A DNA stretch of 12,195 nucleotides, taken from an uncultured Opitutaceae bacterium. Its GTDB lineage: Bacteria; Verrucomicrobiota; Verrucomicrobiia; Opitutales; Opitutaceae. Each line of letters begins with the position of its first letter. The first letter of the stretch is position 1. Where the stretch lies: assembly GCA_937902865.1 (NCBI GenBank), contig CALFNJ010000299.1, positions 1-12,195 on the forward strand, in the 5' to 3' direction. Position numbers and translations under genes: made by a program. The notes beneath the pieces were generated by a model. It saw only the letters and a program-made list of their open reading frames with translations, ran no database searches and had not been told where the DNA came from. Positions 9,423 through 12,195 of the stretch are shown piece by piece.

Positions 9423-9646
9423 ATTTTGGATTTTCGATTTTGGATTTTCGATTTCGGGCAGCGAACCGAGAACCGCGGAGGGAGGAGAGCAGGCGCGGTT
9501 GTGACCGGCAATCTGTTTAGCGGCAATCAGGTGGAGCAACCACCGATCAACGCGACCGGGAGGTCGCGTCCCCATGGATCGCAGTCATGCGGCGGACCTG
9601 AGCCCCTGGTTCGAGCCTGCCCAATCCAAAATCGAAAATCCAAAAT
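9423..9646. repeat. 24-bp perfect inverted repeat of heptamer units bounding the lysS-lolC spacer
   Basis: The left arm 9423-9446 and right arm 9623-9646 are perfect 24-nt reverse complements, 176 nt apart. The left region is a tandem run of GATTTTG and GATTTTC heptamers that continues to about 9456; the right arm has about three units on the other strand. The right arm lies 4 nt past the lysS stop and the left arm 6 nt before the lolC ATG, so the arms nearly define the 234-nt spacer. Inside it are two small hairpins (GGTGG/CCACC at 9530-9544, and 9550-9569) and no gene. Confidence 0.85.
9550..9569. repeat. Small perfect palindrome with GGGA loop
   Basis: ACGCGACC (9550-9557) and GGTCGCGT (9562-9569) form an 8-bp stem around GGGA. 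The CGCG base and the GGGA loop echo the REP-like copy at 7428-7449, suggesting a related element. Confidence 0.55.
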
Positions 9647-9648
9647 CC

Positions 9649-9672
9649 GCTCAGGCCGCTCCCGGCCTGAGC
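9649..9672 (-). terminator. Candidate terminator stem that includes the lysS stop codon
   Basis: GCTCAGGCC (9649-9657) and GGCCTGAGC (9664-9672) pair perfectly over 9 bp with a 6-nt loop. In the minus direction the stem contains the last lysS codons and the TGA stop, and is followed by T4 runs supplied by the GATTTT repeat rather than by one continuous U-tract. Intrinsic termination is plausible, but lolC follows on the same strand, so it could also act as a partial terminator or RNA 3'-end stabiliser. Confidence 0.4.
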
Positions 9673-11123
9673 TGCGGAAAGAGGATCACGTCGCGAATGC
9701 TCTCCGCGCTGGTGAGGAGGATGCAGAGGCGGTCGATACCGACGCCCATGCCGCCGGCGGGGGGCATGCCGTGCTCGAGGGCATTGAGGAAGTCCTGGTC
9801 GATGCTCTGCTTGTCCTCGCCGGCCTGCGCCTCGAACATCGTGCGCTGCACGTCGGGATCGTTCTGCTCGGAATAGGCCGGCGCGATCTCCATGCCGCCG
9901 ATCGTCAGCTCGAAGACGTCGAGCGTGGTCGGGTCCTCCTGATTGATCTTCGCCAGCGGGCAGAGCTCCTTCGGCAGGTTCATGACGAAGGTCGGCTGGA
10001 TCAGGGTGGGCTCGATCTTCTTCGAGAAAATCTCGTTGGTGATCTCGAACTCCTCCCAGGCCGGATTGATCGACAGGCCCAGTGCCTCCGCCTTCGCGAT
10101 CTTCTCGGCCTTGCTGCGGCTGAACCAATCGGCGTCGCCCGTGGCGGTGCGGATCAGGTCCTTGTACTTCACCTCGCGCCACTCGCCGCCGAAATCGATC
10201 TCCTCGCCGCTGCCGGCGTGCTTGATCTTCGTCGTGCCGAGCACGTCGCGGCAGAGCGACGTCAGCAGGTCCTTGATCAGGGTCATCATCCCGCGGTGGT
10301 CGCTGTAGGCCTGATAGACCTCGAGCATGGGGAACTCCGGATTGTGCTTCCGGGAGACGCCCTCATTGCGGAAATTGCGGCCGATCTCGAACACCCGGTC
10401 GTAGCCGCCGACCAGCATCCGCTTGAGATAGAGCTCGAGCGAGATGCGCAGGAAGAAGTCCACACCGAGCGCGTTGTGGTGCGTGACGAACGGCCGGGCC
10501 GCCGCGCCGCCCGCGACGTTCTGCAGCACCGGAGTTTCCACTTCGAGGAAATGACGATCCTCGAGAAACCGGCGGACGTGCGAAACGATGCGCGCGCGCA
10601 GCATCAGGCGCTTCCGCGATTCCTCGTTCACGATGAGATCGAGGTAACGCTGACGATAGACCTGCTCTGGATCCGCCAAGCCGTGCCACTTCTCGGGCAG
10701 CGGCCGCAGCGCCTTGGCCACGAGCGTGTAGCTGTCGACCCGCACGGTGACTTCGCCGGTCTTGGTTTTGAAGAGCGTGCCCTTCGCGCCGAGAATGTCA
10801 CCGAGGTCGAGCTTCTTGAACGCCGCGTAGGCCTCGTCGCCGACGACGTCCTTCTTCACGTAGAGCTGGATCGTGCCCTGCTGGTCGAGGATCTTGACGA
10901 ACTGGCTCTTGCCCATGTCGCGAATGACGACGAGGCGGCCGGCGACGCCGACCGTGACGGTGTTCTCCTGGCCGTCGACGTAGGCTTTGAGCGCATCCCC
11001 CGAAAAGTGCGTGGTCGCGAAATTCGCGCGGAACGGATCGACCCCCGCCGCGCGCAGGTCGGCCAGCTTCTGCCGGCGCACTGCATGCTGGTCGTGGGAG
11101 ATATCAGGGAGGTTGTCGCTCAT
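9651..11123 (-). CDS. lysS: Lysyl-tRNA synthetase, class II
   Basis: Charges tRNA(Lys) with lysine in the cytosol. It has 490 residues, matching class II LysRS (about 490-505). The N-terminal OB-fold anticodon-binding domain covers about 55-140 (VTVGVAGRLVVIRDMGKSQF). The catalytic domain includes motif 1 around 176-199 (RARIVSHVRRFLEDRHFLEVETP), motif 2 at about 240-262 (GYDRVFEIGRNFRNEGVSRKH), the YSEQNDP segment (417-423) and motif 3 GGMGVGIDRLCILLTSAESIRDVILFP (457 onward). The start is ATG 11123 (MSDNLPDISHDQ). The frame stays open upstream to 11654, but that would run through an intergenic hairpin and antisense to lipB, so it is rejected. It is divergent from lipB and heads the minus-strand run; lysS next to lolC/lolD is a recurrent arrangement in Gram-negative genomes. 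Confidence 0.96.
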   Translation of the reverse strand: MSDNLPDISHDQHAVRRQKLADLRAAGVDPFRANFATTHFSGDALKAYVDGQENTVTVGVAGRLVVIRDMGKSQFVKILDQQGTIQLYVKKDVVGDEAYAAFKKLDLGDILGAKGTLFKTKTGEVTVRVDSYTLVAKALRPLPEKWHGLADPEQVYRQRYLDLIVNEESRKRLMLRARIVSHVRRFLEDRHFLEVETPVLQNVAGGAAARPFVTHHNALGVDFFLRISLELYLKRMLVGGYDRVFEIGRNFRNEGVSRKHNPEFPMLEVYQAYSDHRGMMTLIKDLLTSLCRDVLGTTKIKHAGSGEEIDFGGEWREVKYKDLIRTATGDADWFSRSKAEKIAKAEALGLSINPAWEEFEITNEIFSKKIEPTLIQPTFVMNLPKELCPLAKINQEDPTTLDVFELTIGGMEIAPAYSEQNDPDVQRTMFEAQAGEDKQSIDQDFLNALEHGMPPAGGMGVGIDRLCILLTSAESIRDVILFPQLRPGAA

Positions 11124-11366
11124 TGAACCGATCACCGTGAAGGGTTTCGCGGAGCGGCGCAATGTTTCAGGTGAACCAGGCGACAGCGGGTACAGCCGAT
11201 CCATTTTTGAAGCGCAAAGACGCGAAGGCGCAAAGATCGGCGCACCGCCTCGGCACATTTTCCCTCCCTTTGCGCCTTCGCGTCTTTGCGCTTCAACTTC
11301 ATGACGTCCGTCTCCGGTTTTCGCCCCGACTTGCACTGGACATACTGTTGGCGATGGTGATGGGAG
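11124..11366. promoter_or_regulatory. Divergent lysS/lipB intergenic region, presumed to hold both promoters
   Basis: The 243-nt gap between the two divergent start codons must hold or transmit both promoters. I see no convincing -35/-10 pair. The nearest on the lipB side is CATACT at 11341-11346 as a weak -10. A perfect 29-bp inverted repeat fills 11207-11296. TTTCGCGGAGCGGCGCAATG at 11145-11164 looks like a decayed single arm of the octamer family. Confidence 0.35.
11207..11296. repeat. Perfect 29-bp inverted repeat with octamer-built arms
   Basis: Arms 11207-11235 and 11268-11296 are perfectly complementary around a 32-nt loop. Each arm is three tandem units GCGCAAAG, ACGCGAAG and GCGCAAAG, the same RCRCRRAG design as the elements at 6160 and 12081. 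It sits between the divergent lysS and lipB genes, where a terminator for either gene is not expected. Confidence 0.92.
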
Positions 11367-12062
11367 ATGCCGTCGTCCCTTCCTTCCGTCCCTTCCGCTA
11401 CACCGGCGGCGTTGACGGTGCTGGATTGGGGTCGGACGAACTATGACGACGCGCGGCGGCGGCAGGAGGAATTGGTCGGGCAAAGGATCGCCGGGACGAT
11501 CGGTGACACGCTGATTTTCACCGAGCACGACCCGGTGTTCACGGTCGGGCTGCGGCAGGGTGCGGATGCGCATCTGGTTTGGGATTCCGCGCGGCTCCAG
11601 CAGGAGGGCGTGGAGGTCGCGAAGACCAATCGCGGCGGCGATATCACCTATCACGGTCCGGGGCAGATCGTCGGCTACCCCATCGTCTCACTCGCGGCGC
11701 GGCAGGATCTGCACGCGTACCTGCGGTTTCTCGAACAGGTGCTCATCGCCAGCCTCGGCTCGCTCGGCCTCGCCGCCGGCCGGCGCGAGGGCAAGACCGG
11801 GATCTGGCTCGGCTCGCGCAAGATCGCCGCGCTCGGCGTCGCCGTCCGCCGCTGGGTCGCGTACCACGGCTTCGCGCTGAACGTGAACGTCAACCTCACC
11901 CACTTCGACGGCATCGTCCCCTGCGGCATCCGCGCCGCAGACGGCACCGTCACCTCGCTGCAGGCCGAGCTCGGCCGGCCAGTTGAGCTGGGCGAAGTGA
12001 AGGGCGTGCTCGCTGCTGAATTTGCCAAGGCGCTTCCCAAATTCCTGGCGGGGGAAGATTGA
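11367..12062 (+). CDS. lipB: Lipoyl(octanoyl) transferase
   Basis: Moves octanoate from octanoyl-ACP to the lipoyl domains of 2-oxoacid dehydrogenases and the glycine cleavage H protein, the first step of lipoate synthesis; cytosolic. It has 231 residues, normal for LipB. Motifs are WGRTNYDDA (21-29), EHDPVFTVG (53-61), RGGDITYHGPGQIVGYP (89-105), KTGIWLGSRKIAALGV (143-158) with catalytic Lys152, and GIVPCGI (182-188) with the acyl-carrying Cys186. The start is ATG 11367; GGAG directly abuts it, too close to serve as a normal Shine-Dalgarno, and GTG 11418 just before LDWGRTNY is a weaker alternative. The first 15 residues are Ser/Pro/Ala-rich and not conserved. lipA is not in view. A hairpin repeat starts 19 nt after the stop. 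Confidence 0.94.
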   Translation: MPSSLPSVPSATPAALTVLDWGRTNYDDARRRQEELVGQRIAGTIGDTLIFTEHDPVFTVGLRQGADAHLVWDSARLQQEGVEVAKTNRGGDITYHGPGQIVGYPIVSLAARQDLHAYLRFLEQVLIASLGSLGLAAGRREGKTGIWLGSRKIAALGVAVRRWVAYHGFALNVNVNLTHFDGIVPCGIRAADGTVTSLQAELGRPVELGEVKGVLAAEFAKALPKFLAGED

Positions 12063-12080
12063 TGACATCAATCCATCGGA

Positions 12081-12167
12081 ATTTCACCACGGAGACACTG
12101 AGGCACGGAGAAATCCAAAATCATCTGTATCGGTCCTCTCCGTGCCTCGGTGTCTCTGTGGTGAAAT
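12081..12167. repeat. 30-bp imperfect inverted repeat with octamer-built arms, downstream of lipB
   Basis: Arms 12081-12110 and 12138-12167 match at 28 of 30 positions around a 27-nt loop. Both mismatches remain G-U compatible when transcribed from one strand. Each arm is CCACGGAG, ACACTGAG, GCACGGAG preceded by ATTTCA. It shares the outer boundary GGAATTTMACCAC with the outer right end of the element at 6160-6243. No T-tract follows. The last 28 nt of the window show nothing further. Confidence 0.9.
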
Positions 12168-12195
12168 CGGGTCGGGCTTCAGACTTCTTGCTAAC

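Noticed and set aside
9417..9575. N-terminal extension of the lolC permease by 53 residues
   Set aside because: The added residues include the translated GATTTTS repeat (ENPKSKIQNSA). ATG 9416 gives the standard LolC N-terminus and length.
8844..11126. Open plus-strand frame of 760 codons across lolC and lysS
   Set aside because: It is antisense to two well-supported genes, crosses their spacer repeat, and has low-complexity Arg/His/Glu composition without recognisable motifs.
11124..11654. N-terminal extension of lysS by 177 residues
   Set aside because: It would translate through the 29-bp hairpin and antisense to the start of lipB. ATG 11123 gives a normal-length LysRS.
6160..12167. CRISPR array or clustered repeats
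   Set aside because: The repeats are inverted pairs in separate spacers, not direct repeats with regular unique spacers, and no cas gene is present.

Overview
The window is GC-rich, densely coding bacterial chromosome from a Gram-negative (diderm) organism. Lipid A synthesis (lpxB), lipoprotein export (lolC/lolD), a CcsA/HemX-like gene overlapping hemA, and intergenic spacers full of long inverted repeats with arms of the type CACGGAG/CACAAAG together suggest a verrucomicrobium, most plausibly of the Opitutales/Opitutaceae. That assignment rests on general resemblance, not on a marker gene.

Layout. On the plus strand at the left edge are the 3' part of a polytopic CcsA/HemX-like membrane protein (1-762) and hemA (759-1853), coupled by a 4-nt ATGA overlap. 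A small palindrome separates hemA from the convergent minus-strand run. Read in its own direction, that run is lysS (11123-9651), lolC-type permease (9416-8181), lolD (8149-7466), a Gfo/Idh/MocA oxidoreductase (7275-6292), lpxB (6134-4983) and a 1014-residue hybrid sensor kinase (4931-1887). lipB (11367-12062, plus) diverges from lysS at the right. No tRNA, rRNA, CRISPR array or insertion-sequence transposase is visible.

How the genes work together. The minus-strand run is mainly an outer-membrane module: lolC/lolD extract lipoproteins from the inner membrane, lpxB makes the lipid A disaccharide, and the oxidoreductase belongs to a group that travels with lpx genes. The order lysS-lolC-lolD ... 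gfo-lpxB looks like a shortened form of a larger envelope cluster in which bamA, skp/ompH, lpxD, fabZ and lpxA usually lie between lolD and gfo. Here that block is absent and REP-like palindromes sit at the junction. The hybrid kinase at the end of the run has no partner regulator in view. hemA starts tetrapyrrole synthesis, the CcsA/HemX-like protein probably serves heme or cytochrome c maturation, and lipB makes lipoyl groups.

The most unusual feature is the spacers. Every intergenic gap longer than 100 bp contains at least one structured repeat. Three are long hairpins whose arms are built of three tandem octamers (about RCRCRRAG). One is a 24-bp perfect inverted repeat made of GATTTTS heptamers that almost exactly bounds the lysS-lolC spacer. 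One spacer holds a head-to-head pair of REP-like palindromes, one with an adjacent GTAG. No gap exceeds 300 bp.
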